This document shows positions 39,238-52,897 of a DNA stretch of 64,000 nt, one piece after another. The position numbers and the translations under genes are program-made. The notes below the pieces were generated by a model, which saw only the letters and a list, made by a program, of their open reading frames with translations, was not told the origin of the DNA and did not search any database. Origin of the DNA: Salminus brasiliensis (taxonomy: Eukaryota > Chordata > Actinopteri > Characiformes > Bryconidae); contig NC_132879.1 of assembly GCF_030463535.1 (NCBI RefSeq), positions 43,342,970 to 43,406,969 on the forward strand, written 5' to 3'. Position 1 is the stretch's first letter. Every line of letters starts with the position of its first letter.

Positions 39238-42200
39238 TCAGTATTCTGCGTTCAGTGGGTAGTCCCTGTGTTTTGTAGCCCTAAATGAAAAAGTAAGAGT
39301 GTCAGTTGGACAGATCATGAAGGAAATAACTAAAGCACATTCAATCTCATATTCTCTCACTTACCACTCAAATGGACATGTTCTCCAGTTCCGGTTGAAG
39401 CTCAGAATGGTGTTTACCTCTTCCTTACTCAGCTTAAAATCAAAGACCTGTGTAAAGAAAAACAATATTCATAGCATGATATAGCTTAGTTTTTGTCCTT
39501 TTGTTGTGATGGTGTACGGAAAAATGCACTAGACCAAAGTGTAAAACAGATACCTGGAAATTTTCCCTGATTCTTCCTGGATTGGCAGATTTGGGAATCA
39601 CCACAACATTCCTCTCAATATGGAACCGGATTAGAACCTGAGGTGGTGAAAACAACGCTCAATTAAATGAAAGGCAAACAGGACAATGCAAATGTGGGAC
39701 AATTAGCTCCTTGAAAGGTTTAAAATCAACTTCATCCAGTTATCAGGAGTGTTACAGCTTCAGCATTCTAATCTTGTAGTTATATATATCATATTTGGAA
39801 ATATGCTCTGAATAACATTCTGCACAGCTTAGCTTCTACCTACTTTCCATTTGATGTAAATGCTTAGAGGATGTTTTAGATAATGTGGTGCCACTAAGAA
39901 TGAAGCCCCAAGGTACAATGAAATCTGCTTGGTCAGATAAAGTTATCAACTACACTTATTGCTGCATGAAGCAATCTTTCTTTAACTCTTTAACAACTAT
40001 TTAGCACTAAGATACAGTCTGCTACTGAGCTCAATATGCCAGCAGTCTGCAGCAGCAATGATTTCACCTCTACACATTGCCTACCTGCTACACAACCAAT
40101 ATAGATATGGAGAATAGTGTACCTAAAGCAAAGAGTTTGTAGTTCTTTAACTATCTTATCTCACAGTTAGAGCTTTACAATCATTTCTTCCTCAAAACCA
40201 TCCACAATCTATTCAAGTCCTATGAGTTTACTGAAATAATTACCACATTAATTACATAATGAACCATATTTAAAGAATAATAGACCTATGTGCTAGTCAA
40301 GAACGTTAGCTCTCAAATGAAAAACCACACTTGTGTAGGGATCACATTAGTAAAAAAAACAATCAGGTTATAGACCTCATCTTAATACAGAAAGAGCCCT
40401 AGAAAAGACATTTGGAATATTTAATTCCATTTTAAACCAAAGCATTTTGCTGGTTTTACTTAATCTTAGCAAAACCAATATTTGATGTATTTGATTCCTC
40501 AGAACACACTCTATTACTAGAGAAACAGGAAACCCTGTCTGGAGTCATGGCAATAGCCCTGTTTTAGTTAAGTTCTCACCTAACTAATTGTTAACAGTTT
40601 GCAAATAAAAACAGCTGTACATATAAAAGAAGGTCAAGTGTCCCACATGGTTCTATTATAGGACCTCTACCATTCCCAGTACAGTTATCTATAAATCATC
40701 TATTGCATCATTTTATGCTGCTATGCTGATGATACACAAAGTCTCACAGAACATAGGTCCTTTTTCTTGGCCAAAAAGCATCTGATTTCATGATAAAAAA
40801 AAGAAAAAGAAGGAGCAGCAGGAAAAAGCAGGAAACTGATTTTATGATAAATATGCCTTCTCAGTTGCACAATTACAACTGTTCAATTGCCTACCACTAG
40901 GTCATTTAAACTTGAGGACAGGGAACAGGGAAACGGACCTAAGTGCACAGCTAATTAAGAACTATAAACTAATCAATTCCAGAAAGGTTTTCCCAAGGGA
41001 AATCTAAGGTCCTAACAATCAACTAGGACAAGCAATTCCAGGCAAACAGCTAGAGGCATAGACTTTCCCCACTAGGGGCACAAACCCAGACTGCCTGGGA
41101 CCAACCCTAAGTGGAATAAAGAACCCATACTTCAGATAGGAATATTAGAGGGGACTGGCTTGATTGGAGACAGTTGCACTCATGCAGCATGAACTCTAGT
41201 CTGAGCCCCAAGTATGTGGCAAGCACTTTCACCTTTTACCTTCTGGTGGTGGGTTGTGGTTTAGTCCACCAGGCCCTTAGAGAAGGATAAAAAGATCTAC
41301 AGAAAAAGATCTGGAAGACCACTAAAACTGTCACCATCTAGTAAACATTACATACACACCTGCATGTTTCAAGGACTTTGTGAAGAGTTGTGTGGGTTAC
41401 CATGCAGGCTGACCTGGGGCATTCGTGTCCACAAGTGTCCCAGAGCAGAATTATGCAGACCATGGTTGTGGGGAATGTTGCAGCTAAGCAGGGTTTAGTG
41501 TTACTTTTGGTGAGTTGTAGCTGCACCACGTTTTTAAGAATGTGTGACACATTTGTTGTGACCTTAAGTGCCACTGTGCATGAGGAAGCGGACATTTGGC
41601 TAGTTGCAGATAATGAGAATTGTGTTTGTTAAGGCTGTGCTGGGTCTTATTCACTACAATACACTACAATAGATAGGTACCTGTGCTGGTGTTTTCTTAT
41701 GCTTAGCAGCTATGGCCTTAATGCGTGGGTCCTCCAAGAGGGATGGATCACCTGGCTTTGCCCTGTCAAAAGAGATGTGTTCACATCAGTTCTGCAGTGA
41801 TGGGTGAATTGCTTTATTAATTAATAATAGGAAATAGGCATAGAACGGTTTTGAGTGCATCTAACTAAATGGAAATAGCATAGAATCACCCAGTTACCCT
41901 GGTTGGTATCTGTGTAGATAAGGATTTTATTTTTACTCACCATGGTCTGTCAGGGGACCCCAGAGGACTGTATGCAGTCACTGCGATGCCCTTAGAGTGA
42001 CAGAAGTCGATCAGCTTCACCTGTGTCAGGTAGGGATGGCACTCAATCTGGAACAGAAAACAGTAAAAAACATGAGCTCTTTTCTATTGGAAGACAATTA
42101 GGGAAGAAATACAGTGTGCAAAAGGTTACCTGGTTGTTGGCAGGTTTATACTTGAGGCCTGGTTTGTTCAGGATGGCTTCAATCTGCGAGCGGTTGAAGT

Positions 42201-44621
42201 TGGAGATGCCGATAGTCTTGACCAACCCAGCATCTACCAGCTTCTCCATTTCCTTTATGATAAAATTGTAAACATTTATATGCATACATTCATATATTCA
42301 ATCTATATGCACGTGTTCCATGAAATGAACCAATATAGAGTCCCTTATTACAGAATAAAACTTCATACAGGATGCTGTATTTAAAAGTTGTCAGCTAATG
42401 TAGCCGAAGTTGTAAAACAGATAACATTCCTTTAAATCTTGATAAAAGTTCAGGTAAAATTTGGAGTAGAGACTTAAAGATTAAAACTTGATTAAACTTC
42501 ATTGTAATATAGCAGATATTCTAACTAGCTACTAGCTACATACTTGCTATCTAAACTACTGACTATCCAACCATTTGTTTTAATTATTTGTTTCAAATAA
42601 TGGCTGCAGTGGTTCAGGTATGAAAGTCTTGTTATGTAGAACCATACTAAACTAACAAGACTCATTTTTTTTGAAGCCATGTTGAACCTGACAGATTTTA
42701 GTGAGAATTGACTTTTGTATTATACAGTTCCTTTAGACAATAAAGGGACTAAAATCTTTACTAAAGCTATGAAACTAGAACTATAACAATTATCACTAGC
42801 ACTAATGAAAAAGACACTTTCAGTTTTTCTATATTTAAAATATACTCTATGGAACAAAGTATTGGGACACCTGCTTATTCATTGTTTCTTCTGAAACCAA
42901 GGACATTGAAAAAGAGTTACATTCAGCAACAAGAGGGTTAATGAGGTTAGGATGTTAGATGGTCCCCAACCCCCCAACTCCTCAACTTATCTCAAAAAGT
43001 ACTGGACGGAACACCATCATTCCAGAGAACACAGTTCCACTGCTCCACACCTCAATGCAGAGGGCTTTAAACCCCTCTAGCCCACTCCACCCCAGAGAGA
43101 CCAATTTATTTGGCAATATTTGTCTACAGGGACTAGGCAAGTTGTGGATGTGTGCATTTAAGCCTCTGTGTCAACAAGTGGGTGCCACTTACAGCAGGAT
43201 GCATTTATTAGAGGATGTTTCCACATTTAGCTATCCACATACTACTAACATACATTACAGCAACATACTAACAACATCCTTTTCTCATCCTTGTCTGCAT
43301 GGTTGCTCACTCAGGAACACATGAGTTTCAGTGAGTAATCCAGCTTAACAAAGAGCCTGATATTAAATTCCAGTGTTTACTCTTCAGCAAAATACACACT
43401 GCCTTCTTTTGTATCATTAAGTTCAGAAAGATTTCTGAAGCATTCTAAAAATTTTACTCACTAAAAACACATCTTTTGGTTAATTCGATTTTTATTATTT
43501 GTTTCTAACAGTTTAGCCTTAAAAAGAGGAAATAGCTTTCTGCATGAGTGATCACATGATCTGAGCTGTCATGTGTTATCACATTCTCTCTGTTTACTCA
43601 GTGTGTGTGTGTGTGACAACAAACCTGACTCTTTTACTACACACACAGGTAAGCAATTTTATAAACAAGTGATAACCTGATAAACATTTTTCCAAAAGTT
43701 AAGTATGTTGACTCTGAGGTATCAGAGGTTTCAGCATGAATCCCGGAAGACAAATAATTAGTATTAATTCATAAGCAAACAAGTATAGGGAATGAATAAA
43801 AATAGTGTAGAGTTAATTACCTCCCATGTCTCCAGAAAGTGGCTGTTATCTGGAATGGCTTGGCCCTCAGCATCAAGAGGAAACATGTTGTCTCCAGGCT
43901 GCAGATTTAGATCCAGCCATCAGCCATTCACATGGTACAAATATACACTTATAATTCTAAATGTATGTTTATTAATAGTACCTTAAAGCCCACAGGCAAA
44001 TGGATTAGGTAGAGATCCAGATAGGGCAGGTTTAGGTCATGCAGGGTCTTCTCACAGGCTCCTCTAACCAAATGTCTCTCATGGAATGTGCACCACAGCT
44101 GAAAAGATTGAATATGTAAAAAACGGCCCATTGAATATTACTCTGTTTGTGTTAGATTGAGCAAAGTGTAGTTATTGGTAACTGGTAAAAATTGTAAAGT
44201 CATGGTTATATGCAGTGCTTACCTTGCTGACAATGAAAATGTCCTCTCTTTTCACCACTCCTTGATCAATCATGGCATGAACAGCAGCCCCAACTTCTTT
44301 TTCATTCTCATAAACATAGGCACCATCAATGTGACGGTAACCGGCCAGGATTGCTGCCTTTACAGCTTCCTCCACCTGCCCTGGGGTGGACTGCAGGGAG
44401 ACATCACTTGTAAGTGTAATGATGTTCTCTAACATACTGAACCCAAATGCACAACTACCAGCTACCAGATTTTCAAGAAAACACCAACAATGTTAGACAA
44501 CTGGATTCCAAGATTAGGACAAAATGATGATTTAACTGCATTTAAAGTGTCTTACCTTCCATGTGCCCAGCCCAACAATTGGAATTTTTGCTCCATTATT
44601 AAGAGTGACAAAAGATGCCAT
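39238..44621 (-). CDS. akr1b1-like: Aldo-keto reductase AKR1B-like, copy C, complete, 316 aa
   Basis: Complete ten-exon minus-strand gene. Coding exons 1 to 10: 44556-44621, 44223-44390, 43982-44098, 43821-43898, 42130-42252, 41941-42047, 41681-41762, 39554-39637, 39365-39447 and 39238-39280. Every length equals that of copy B, every border is GT-AG, and the reading frame is open to TGA. The start is [20 protein letters not shown]. Asp44, Tyr49, Lys78 and His111 are present. HWP is replaced by HLP, and GISNFN, IPKS and the C-terminal Cys299 (RTCPFEW) are kept. Exon 6 reads [12 protein letters not shown], as in pseudogene D, against [12 protein letters not shown] in A and B, so C and D share a more recent ancestor. 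An AATAAA on the minus strand (38973-38978) lies about 260 nt past the stop and may be the poly(A) signal. Expected role: cytosolic NADPH-dependent carbonyl reductase. Confidence 0.95.
40540..40750 (+). mobile_element. LINE reverse transcriptase fragment (YADD) in intron 7 of copy C
   Basis: The plus-strand translation across frameshifts gives ALF*LSSHLTN and then CYADDTQ (codons 40719-40739), the catalytic core of L2/CR1-type reverse transcriptase. It is surrounded by stops, so dead. Confidence 0.65.
42843..43215 (-). mobile_element. Non-autonomous DNA transposon copy in intron 4 of copy C
   Basis: Inverted relative to the copy at 925-1290. Shared blocks include CATTCCAGAGAACACAGTTCC, CTCAATGCAGAGGG and TACAGGGACTAG. 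It starts at the characteristic end AAAGTATTGGGACACCTGCT. Confidence 0.6.
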
Positions 44622-44800
44622 GGTGACGTGTTTCCACCTAGAGGTGCTATAGTGAAGTCTTGCAGCTGTGATTCCACCAGCAGACTCTCAGCTATTTAAC
44701 AGGCAGCTCCCCAGATAAAAGCCAAGCATCAGAATTTGACTGGTCACGTCTGGAGCCCAACCCTCACCCACTGAAGCCAAGAAGGAGGAGTTTACAACCA
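44622..44800 (-). promoter_or_regulatory. Putative promoter of AKR1B copy C
   Basis: The minus-strand block matches that of copy A. CTTTTATC (complement of 44714-44721) lies next to AGCTGCC, and the CCAAT position reads GACCAGTCA (complement of 44737-44745). Further on is the shared GTCTGGA/TCCAGAC segment. The start codon context is GTCACCATGG, a good vertebrate initiation context. Confidence 0.45.
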
Positions 44801-44821
44801 GTTTTGCAAAAGACTGCATTC

Positions 44822-45309
44822 ATCAAACCTGATGAACTGCTGCTGTTTGAACTGCTAGCCTGTAAGGGTTGGGCTCCAGACATGACCACTACTTCTAGCG
44901 AGGGTGATATTTTCATTGATATGTACATCTCTTGGATACAGAAGTGGTACAGCTAATGTGGACATGCATTAGAAATTGTTTATGAAACCAACAGTTCAAC
45001 CTTCATAACTGTTGGAGTGAAAAATGTATGGTCAGCTAATGCCAACTTTGTGGGAGGACTGCACTGTTTGTTGACCACACCTAATATGATGTCCACGCCC
45101 TACCCGTTATGATTAGATTGCCCAGTATAATAAATCCCGTTCCATGTATATGCTTTAAAAATATGTTTAATATGTGTAGCGGCATTCAATGGAATATGAT
45201 TGTGTGTTGGAGGGGGAGTATTGTGTTTTAAGGGAGAAATCTAAAAGTGGTGCTGTGGTGTAAAAATAAAAAGAAGGAAAAAGATGCATAAAGCAAAGAT
45301 TGAACAATC

Positions 45310-45348
<39 letters not shown>

Positions 45349-46146
45349 TAGTTGCAGTTAAAGAATCCATAAAAACCTTTCACATACCTGATATTACTAT
45401 ATACACAAAAGTATGTCAGCACTCTTTTGTATAAGCCATTACTCATTATTTGATCAGTTAGTAGGAACACCCTAGGTCATGAGATAGCAAGAAAATTTCT
45501 GCAGGTAATTCATGACTTAGCACTTCTGGAAAATATGAGGCAAAGTGTCTTATCCCATAAGTCTTTTACATATAATGGCCTTGTTTCAAATATGTCATGC
45601 CACCTTACCTTTCCTTTGGTCAGTCATGATACAGAGCCTCAGCCTCACCCTCCTTCTGGCACATGAGGGCCCCATCAGCCCTAATGTGACCCCACTCAAC
45701 TGGGAAGGCTACAAATATTTCAAGATTCTAAAATGTTGAAATCAGTATCATCTGTTGTTTGAAAAACTGATCCAGTGAAATTAGGTGTAGCTTACTCAAC
45801 AGTGTAGTGTATCATTTATTTGATTTCAGCACATTTGCCTGTTTAAAATAGCCTGTGTTTAAATGTGCGTTTTATTTGCTAATGCCCAGGGCACCGGCCC
45901 ATTTGTAAACATCATTTAGCTTTCAGACCTCAGGTGTAATGAAATTATCACACCAGAGATGGGACAGCAGGTTATCAGACTCACAACTCACTTCAAAAGT
46001 CAATCTTAGGTTTATGCTGTAAATGAATTAATATCAGTAATCAGAAGAGACTCAAACTCTATTGAAAACAATAGCGAACATGGGTTAAATTTACAAAGAG
46101 GCATTCTCTTCGAATAAGGCATAAATATGACAGAGTAACATTCTTT
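44822..46146. other. Intergenic stretch 5' of copy C
   Basis: No gene. Contains an (ATT)n microsatellite at 45311-45347; otherwise AT-rich sequence of no recognised family. Confidence 0.5.
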
Positions 46147-46219
46147 GTGCACAATAAAGGTGTGTGTTCTTTTTTCTGTCTTGAGATAGACATTACCTTT
46201 TTATGTCTGTGTTTGAATG

Positions 46220-46932
46220 AGTGGGCTACAGCCAAGAAAGCCCAGCAGCGTCTCTACTTCCTCCGGAAGCTGAGAAAGGCCCATCTCCCTCCACCCATCC
46301 TCACCCTCTTCTATAGAGGTACCATAGAGAGCATCCTGAGCCGCTGCATCACTGCCTGGTTTGGAACCTGCACAGTCTCTGACCGCAAGACCCTCCAACG
46401 TATTGTGAGGTCAGCTGAGAGGATCATCGTCATCATCAGAGTCTCTCTCCCCACCGTCATGGACATTTACACTGCCCGCTGCATCCACAAAGCAACCAGC
46501 ATTGTGGATGACTCCACCCACCCTTCACACAAACTGTTCTCCCACCTGCCATCAGGAAGAAGGTACCGCAGCATCCGGTCCAACACGACCAGACTCTGCA
46601 ATAGTTTCTTCCCCCAAGCCATCAGACTTCTCAACTCCAGAGACTGAACCCAGACAATATGGGAAGCATTTTGCACAAATTACTTTACTACCTCACTGGA
46701 CTCGATATTTATTTCACACTGCATAATTTGCACACTACCCCTAATTTATTTATTATTCTTTGTCTGTATTGTGTTGTATTGTCTGTCTGCACTTGTACTG
46801 TGTTGCGCTTGTGTTCTGTATGCACTGTGTCTATGTTGCACCATGGTCCTGGAGGAACGTTGTTTCGTTTCGCTGTGTACTCTGTATGTAGTTTAAATGA
46901 CAATAAAAGCCCACTTGACTTGACTTGACTAG
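46220..46932 (+). mobile_element. LINE 3' end: ORF2 C-terminus, 3'UTR and (TTGAC)n tail
   Basis: An open frame to TGA at 46645-46647 encodes a conserved non-LTR retrotransposon C-terminus (KAQQRLYFLRKLRKAHLPP, FLPSGRRYRS-like LPSGRRYRSIR, CNSFFPQAIRLLN). A 285-nt 3'UTR ends in a CTTGACTTGACTTGACT tail. It is 5' truncated, as is usual for LINE copies. The open frame suggests a recent insertion. A minus-strand relative is at 52898-53500. Confidence 0.85.
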
Positions 46933-47318
46933 TTGGTACATGCTGTATTTTATATTATTAAACAGAGCGTGTTTTTATTTGTACTGAATGAACATAAAAT
47001 AAAGCATAAGACATACAGTCATTTCTTAAATTGGATTATTACTTGTGTGGGTAAAGGGGACCAGGCACACTATCAAATATACTGGGTCTGTTTTCCAGCT
47101 CAGAAAACAGGATGTGCAAGTGCCACCATTTTTTTAGCCAGACTCAATATCTCAATTACAACCACTCACATCTTTACATTTCCTCTGAGAATTATATTAC
47201 ACTTAAGAACTGTTTCAGAACTTCAGCGGTTTGGTCCATGTGGTGGAGCTGATTAAGGATTTGTAAAGCTGATCATATTTTAAATCAGACAGTTTTGCAG
47301 CACTTAATGTTAAACATT

Positions 47319-47783
47319 CACAGATCAACCACAATAATAAAACCACCTAATACTGTGTAATTCCCTTTTGTGCTGCCAAAACAACACTGATCTGTCAAGA
47401 CAGGGACTTAACTTTTTTCAGTAATTTCTGCTACTGTAGCTCTTCACACACACAGCAGTGAGCCTCGGGCACCCACGACCCTGTCATAAGTTCCCTAGTT
47501 GTTCTTCCTTGAAACACTTTTGGAAGGTACTGATCACTGCATTCTAAGAATACCCCACAAGACCTGCCAGATGTTTTGGGGATGCTCTGTTTCAGTTGTC
47601 TAATCATCACAATTTGTCTCAGATCCTTACTCTTGCCCATTTTCCTGCTTCCATCTAATCAACTTCACAAACTGACTGTTCACTTGCTGCTTAATACGAA
47701 CACCCCAGCCCTTGACAAGTGGCCTTGTAACAAGATGATCAATGTTATCACATCAGTGGTGTTACTGTAATGGCAGATCAGTG
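47319..47783 (-). mobile_element. Tc1-like element, deletion derivative
   Basis: The minus-strand reading MGKSKDLRQIVMIRQLKQSI at 47640 resembles the N-terminus of a common fish Tc1-like transposase. The ends CACAGATCAACCAC and GTGTTACTGTAATGGCAGATC are degenerate inverted repeats. Most of the transposase is missing. Confidence 0.65.
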
Positions 47784-48139
47784 TACAGATGAACAAATCT
47801 GTGACTAAAACTCTGACCTGTGATTTATTTTGACTCTCAACATTAACCATAATCTATAGTTTTTACCACCAAAAACAGCTCCCAGCTAAAATGTTCATAA
47901 GGGCTCACATGGGTGGAATGAAAGCTAGGTGGGTTCCAGGTGGAGATGGGCTCTGAGTGGGATTGTACATACTTTGTTACTGGGACCTAGTTGGGCTTCC
48001 CAAATTGTTACAGTCCCCAAGATGGGGACCATGCGTAACCCCTAATCACTGACCCTGGTGGGCATCCATATGTAGGGCCTACATGAAACCCAAGGACAAA
48101 ACTTTCTGATTCCCAGTTTGGCTACCCAATCCGGGCCCG

Positions 48140-48540
48140 ACATGGACATGCTTGAAGACAGGGTGTAAGTGCAAGTTTTATTAAAGCTTTATTAAACAAA
48201 ACAAATACTAATCATTAATCAAAACAAAACAAACAAGGCAAAAAAAAACACAACATTGATCACACGTCAGACCTGTAGATGCAAGACCAGTCAAAGGAAC
48301 ACTCAACAAATGGACTTCTTGTACACCAGACTACACCAGGTACACCAGGTACAAATGACCAGAACAGGAACAGACGTAATGGCAGGGATAGAATGTAGAC
48401 TAGGACAAGAAACCTGGGCAGGAGCAATTATGGCTACAGGGACTAAGATGAAACAGGACACAAGCAGATTGGTCACAGTGCTGGGCAAGAGCAGACAGGA
48501 CTTCTCCTTTCCGCTGTGGAACAGAAGGAACATCTGACTG
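48140..48540. repeat. Segmental duplicate, 3' flank of remnant E
   Basis: Matches 53945-54660, the 3' flank of pseudogene D, in the same order. Shared words are GACAGGG, AAGCTTTATT, TTGTACACCAGACTA, GAAACCTGGGCAG and ACTAAGATGA. The copy near D is longer because of extra inserted sequence. Confidence 0.75.
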
Positions 48541-48559
48541 TGTGAGTAAGGACTGCAGC

Positions 48560-48952
48560 TCAGTGTTCTGCTGTCAGTGGGTAGTCATTGTGCTTGGAAC
48601 CCCTAAATGAAACAGCACGAGAGTCTTTGAGTTTCAGACAAATGATCCAAAAAAGAACCCCTGACATCTAGTGTCTCATTATTTTCTTGACTCACCACTC
48701 AGCTAGAGTTATTCTCCAGTTCCTATTGAAGTTCATCTCTTCTGGACTTAGTTTAAAATCAAAGACCTGGATACAAAATAACAGGAGATTTACAGCATGA
48801 TATAGTGTATGTCCCGATGATATGAAGATATGAATGCACAGGCATTGATTCACAATCCAAATTATTACCTGGAAATTCTCTTTGATTCTCCCTGGATTAA
48901 TGGATTTGGGAATAACCGCAACATTCCTCTCAATGTGGAACCGGATTAGGAC
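48560..48952 (-). pseudogene. AKR1B remnant E: exons 8-10 only
   Basis: Minus-strand exon 8 (48869-48952, 84 nt, IPKS kept), exon 9 (48696-48766, 71 nt) and exon 10 (48560-48602, SKHNDYPLTAEH stop). Splice signals are intact. Exon 9 is 12 nt shorter than in the sister copies, an in-frame loss of four codons where D has DTIMTF and E has NF. Position 299 is Thr (RITLAEW). No exon 7, 6, 4, 3, 2 or 1 can be found in the 3.5 kb upstream. The 3' flank (48140-48540), the Tc1 fragment in the following intron (49075-49320) and a piece of 5' flank (50625-50945) all match copy D. So this is a duplicate of D's ancestor that lost exons 1-7. The three exons could in principle act as alternative 3' exons of a neighbour, but nothing supports that. 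Confidence 0.85.
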
Positions 48953-49074
48953 CTGGCAATAGAGTTGTCTTTATTAACATGTCATGTGGTCTGAAGCAAA
49001 ACAGTAATGAGACCATGAAGGAATCTGCTCACAGTTCTTGTGCATTCTAAAATGCAGCATTGACAAGTTAACAG

Positions 49075-49320
49075 CAGCCCCTGCTGTTAATGGGCTGTTT
49101 CACTATGGGCAGGTCTGAGTTTCCATGCTAACCCGAATCCACCATCAAAACTGCATCAGAACTGGACCTTTGACTAATGTTAAAAGGTCATCTGGTCTGA
49201 TAACTGTCATTTTCGTTTGTATCACATGAACAGCTGGGAAGTTGCTCAACATTTAACTGGGGAAGTGATGGCACTAGGATCCACTGGAAGATGACAAGAG
49301 ACACTCTATGTCCAGGCATT
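49075..49320 (+). mobile_element. Tc1-like fragment shared with pseudogene D
   Basis: Shares TGCTGTTAATGGG, TTCCATGCTAACCC and GTGATGGCAC with the Tc1-like fragment at 55880-56420. Both lie directly after exon 8 of their AKR1B copy, so the insertion predates the duplication. Confidence 0.65.
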
Positions 49321-49824
49321 CAAAAAGACAATCAATCAAGTCAATCAATTTGACTTGTGCCATCTACCTAAACATAGTACTATCGGTAAATTCCCCGCAC
49401 CTGCAAAGAACAGACTAGCATATTAGGAAGTTGATCATGATTGTTTGATCCATTGGTGTACACACATACACACAGATGAATGACAGACAAATGAATTGCT
49501 CTTGCAAATCAAACGAGTCCAGATTTCAAAATCATTGAATGTGTTTGGGATTACTTGGATAAGTGGAAAATGCACCAATTGTTTAAAAATAGGAGGTGTG
49601 GAAACATCTCCTTGCAGGTTTCTTTGAATAACCGATAGCAAGTCTCCTGAGAAGAATACATAAAGACAAATTACTGCAATAAAGGCAAAGGTCACAGAGA
49701 TGGTCTTGAATCTGACAAATGTAATAATAAATAAAAATGCTATGACAATTAACCAATGAAAGTCATACATTGCTTTTCAACCATGCTTCAACAGAATTAT
49801 TTTTTAAAAATAAACTCATGAAAC

Positions 49825-50560
<736 letters not shown>

Positions 50561-50624
50561 GGTAGAAGTTTAGAAGTTTTTCTGGGCTCAGCCAGTTAAG
50601 AGATCTTTGTCACCATCTTTGAGC

Positions 50625-50945
50625 CATGACAGCTTTTTCAAAGTCATTTAGATCTTTTCTTTCTTTGCACACAGTCGAGGTCAGCTTGGTTTACTCAGCA
50701 TGTTGATTGCTTAATTATATCAATGCATCCACCCCTAACGGGTTAATGTTTGATTTATGAATAAGAAGGAGCTTTGAAGGCAGCTTGGCTTTTAAAAGAA
50801 TTCTAACAAAGTCTCACATTGTTTGTACTGCATGTTGTATTGTTTGAATTTGAGGGCTGTATCACCATCATGCCTCAGACCACATGACTTGCTATTACCA
50901 GAGCTCACCAGTCACCAGATTGGAGAGTAGCAGTTTCCAAACTCA
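50625..50945. repeat. Segmental duplicate, former 5' flank of remnant E
   Basis: Aligns to 59703-60045, the 5' flank of pseudogene D, over its whole length (CACAGTCGAGGTCAGCTTGG, ATCAATGCATCCACCCCT, ACGGGTTAATGTTTGATT). Confidence 0.8.
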
Positions 50946-51779
50946 CCAAACCAGGAAGAATCCAGAATGCTTCTAAGACTGGTTAATATCTAAAAAACTT
51001 TTTCTGAAGAGCAAAATGTAAATACACTGACATGATATAAGTCACAGGCCAGGAAATAGTATCATGTCCCATGACTTTTGCCAGTGTAGAACACTACACT
51101 GACTTGAGGGCTATGCATGTGGGGCCTCCTGCATTGACTGTGAATGTGGTTTCTGCCATAGTGGCTTGTATTAAATCTGGCTTGTGTTAAATGTCTGCGC
51201 AACTTTGGAAATGGGATGTCTCATCCATCTGGGACTCACTGTCTCACTCAAACTACACTTCCATTGCCATGAGTACGCTGACCAGTGTACCAGGATAAAA
51301 CCTGGTGTGGACCTTCCCAAGTCATCCCCTGAGGTAATTTCTTTGGAAAGAAAAATGTCTAAATATGATGTTACTGTTAGAATTTACATACAAATTGTAC
51401 ATTATCATTTAATATCGTACTGCTGATTGATTGTATTGATTGTCATGCTGAAAACAGTGTTTACGCTACGATTAGCCAGTTTATTCTGTAGATTTGATGT
51501 GTTCGATATGTCCAGTTTCCGACTTCAGTGGGTGATCATGTGGTGCATCCTGATCTGAATCAGTTTTTTAATAAAACCGGCACCACTTCAGACTGCATCA
51601 TACAAACAAAATACAGTACATCATATAACGACAAGTGGTTATACTAGACAAATAGCTAATGGGCTGAGATTTTACTATAAAATAAACACATATTTTAACC
51701 TGAAAAAATGTGAAAAAAAGTGAAATATGTACATATATATAAATTATATGAATATAGTAAAGTGGCATAGTGGTAATAA

Positions 51780-52400
51780 CTGTGATAATAAATATGGATA
51801 ATCATTGCACCCGAGTTATTGCACACATATTAATTTGAAGTACTATTATTATTGCACATATGAACAGTTATAATTTGAGTATTGCACACATGAACCATAG
51901 TATCACACTTTGAGGGAGGAGTTATTGAGTTCTTCCTTTTTTGATGACATCCTGTTGCTCTCTGTGGTGCATTTTGGTGAAATGAGTCTTGTACTGAATG
52001 TACTCCTCTGTCTCATCACCGTGTTGTAGAGAGGGGGGAGAGCCATTATTCATAATAGCAGGCAGCTTAGACAGCATCCTCCTCTCTGACACTGCCATCA
52101 GCAAGTCCAACTCCACACTCACAACATCAATGGCCTTGTGGATCATTGAGATCCTGAGCACAGGCTGGCAGGTACTGAAGGACCATGTTGACTTTGGCCC
52201 TTCCTTTAGGGTGTGTCAGTGTTCTTAGCCCAGACTAGTTTATTGTCAATGTGTACTCCCAGATATTTTCTCCACAGTGTCCACACTGACCCCCCTAACG
52301 GACACACCGGTGCCTTGTTTTTCCTCAGGTCCACCACCAGTTCTTTTGTCTTTGTCACATTGAGCTGCAGATGGTTCAGTTCACACACCTGCGACAAAGT
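51780..52400 (-). mobile_element. LINE fragment with reverse-transcriptase thumb region
   Basis: The minus-strand reading LQLNVTKTKELVVDLRKNK and KYLGVHIDNKLVWAKNTDT (52206-52397) is typical of non-LTR reverse transcriptase after the YADD core. It then continues with an eroded C-terminus and a 3' region rich in TATTGCACA words, which is shared with 55250-55320. Confidence 0.8.
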
Positions 52401-52513
52401 CTTTCACCTTTGCCTTGTGGTGTAGAGGGTGAAGAGGAATGGAGAGAGGACAATTCTCTAATAAAAGCTTTGGTGATTTCTTTGGCTCTTCAAAGTCTAA
52501 CTAAAGAGTGTAC

Positions 52514-52618
52514 CTGGTTGTTGGCTGTTTTTTTCAGGCCTGGCTTGATTAGGATGGCTTAAATCTTCCCTCGATTGAAGTTAGAGATCATCCCAGGATC
52601 CACCAGCTCCTTTGTTTT
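52514..52618 (-). pseudogene. Isolated AKR1B exon-5 relic
   Basis: The minus-strand translation gives KELVDPGMISNFNRGK, a stop, AILIKPGL and ANNQ, followed by a GT donor. This is AKR1B exon 5 (normal form [19 protein letters not shown]). It is 105 nt instead of 123, has lost the codons for LVKAIG, carries an in-frame TAA and a degraded start. It lies outside the 5' flank that belongs to remnant E (50625-50945), so it is probably a trace of yet another copy rather than part of E. LINE fragments flank it on both sides. Confidence 0.8.
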
Positions 52619-52897
52619 CTTTATGATAACAATGAATGTATTTAGTCAATAGTTGCTTTTCTTCACCTCTTTAATGCAATAGACATATAATGAAATGCAT
52701 TTGTAAACATAATTAATCTATTGTATGATAGATGGTTTGATTCTAAAATCTGATCTACACACACCTATCGCCACCTACAGATTCACTGTAAACTGTAGAG
52801 TAAGACGTAAAGAGTATGCTACTTGAATGTGTTGCCAGATCTCTGTGGTTTAGTAATTTTAAACCCATCTCAGTTGGGTCTGTCCTTCCTAGATAAA

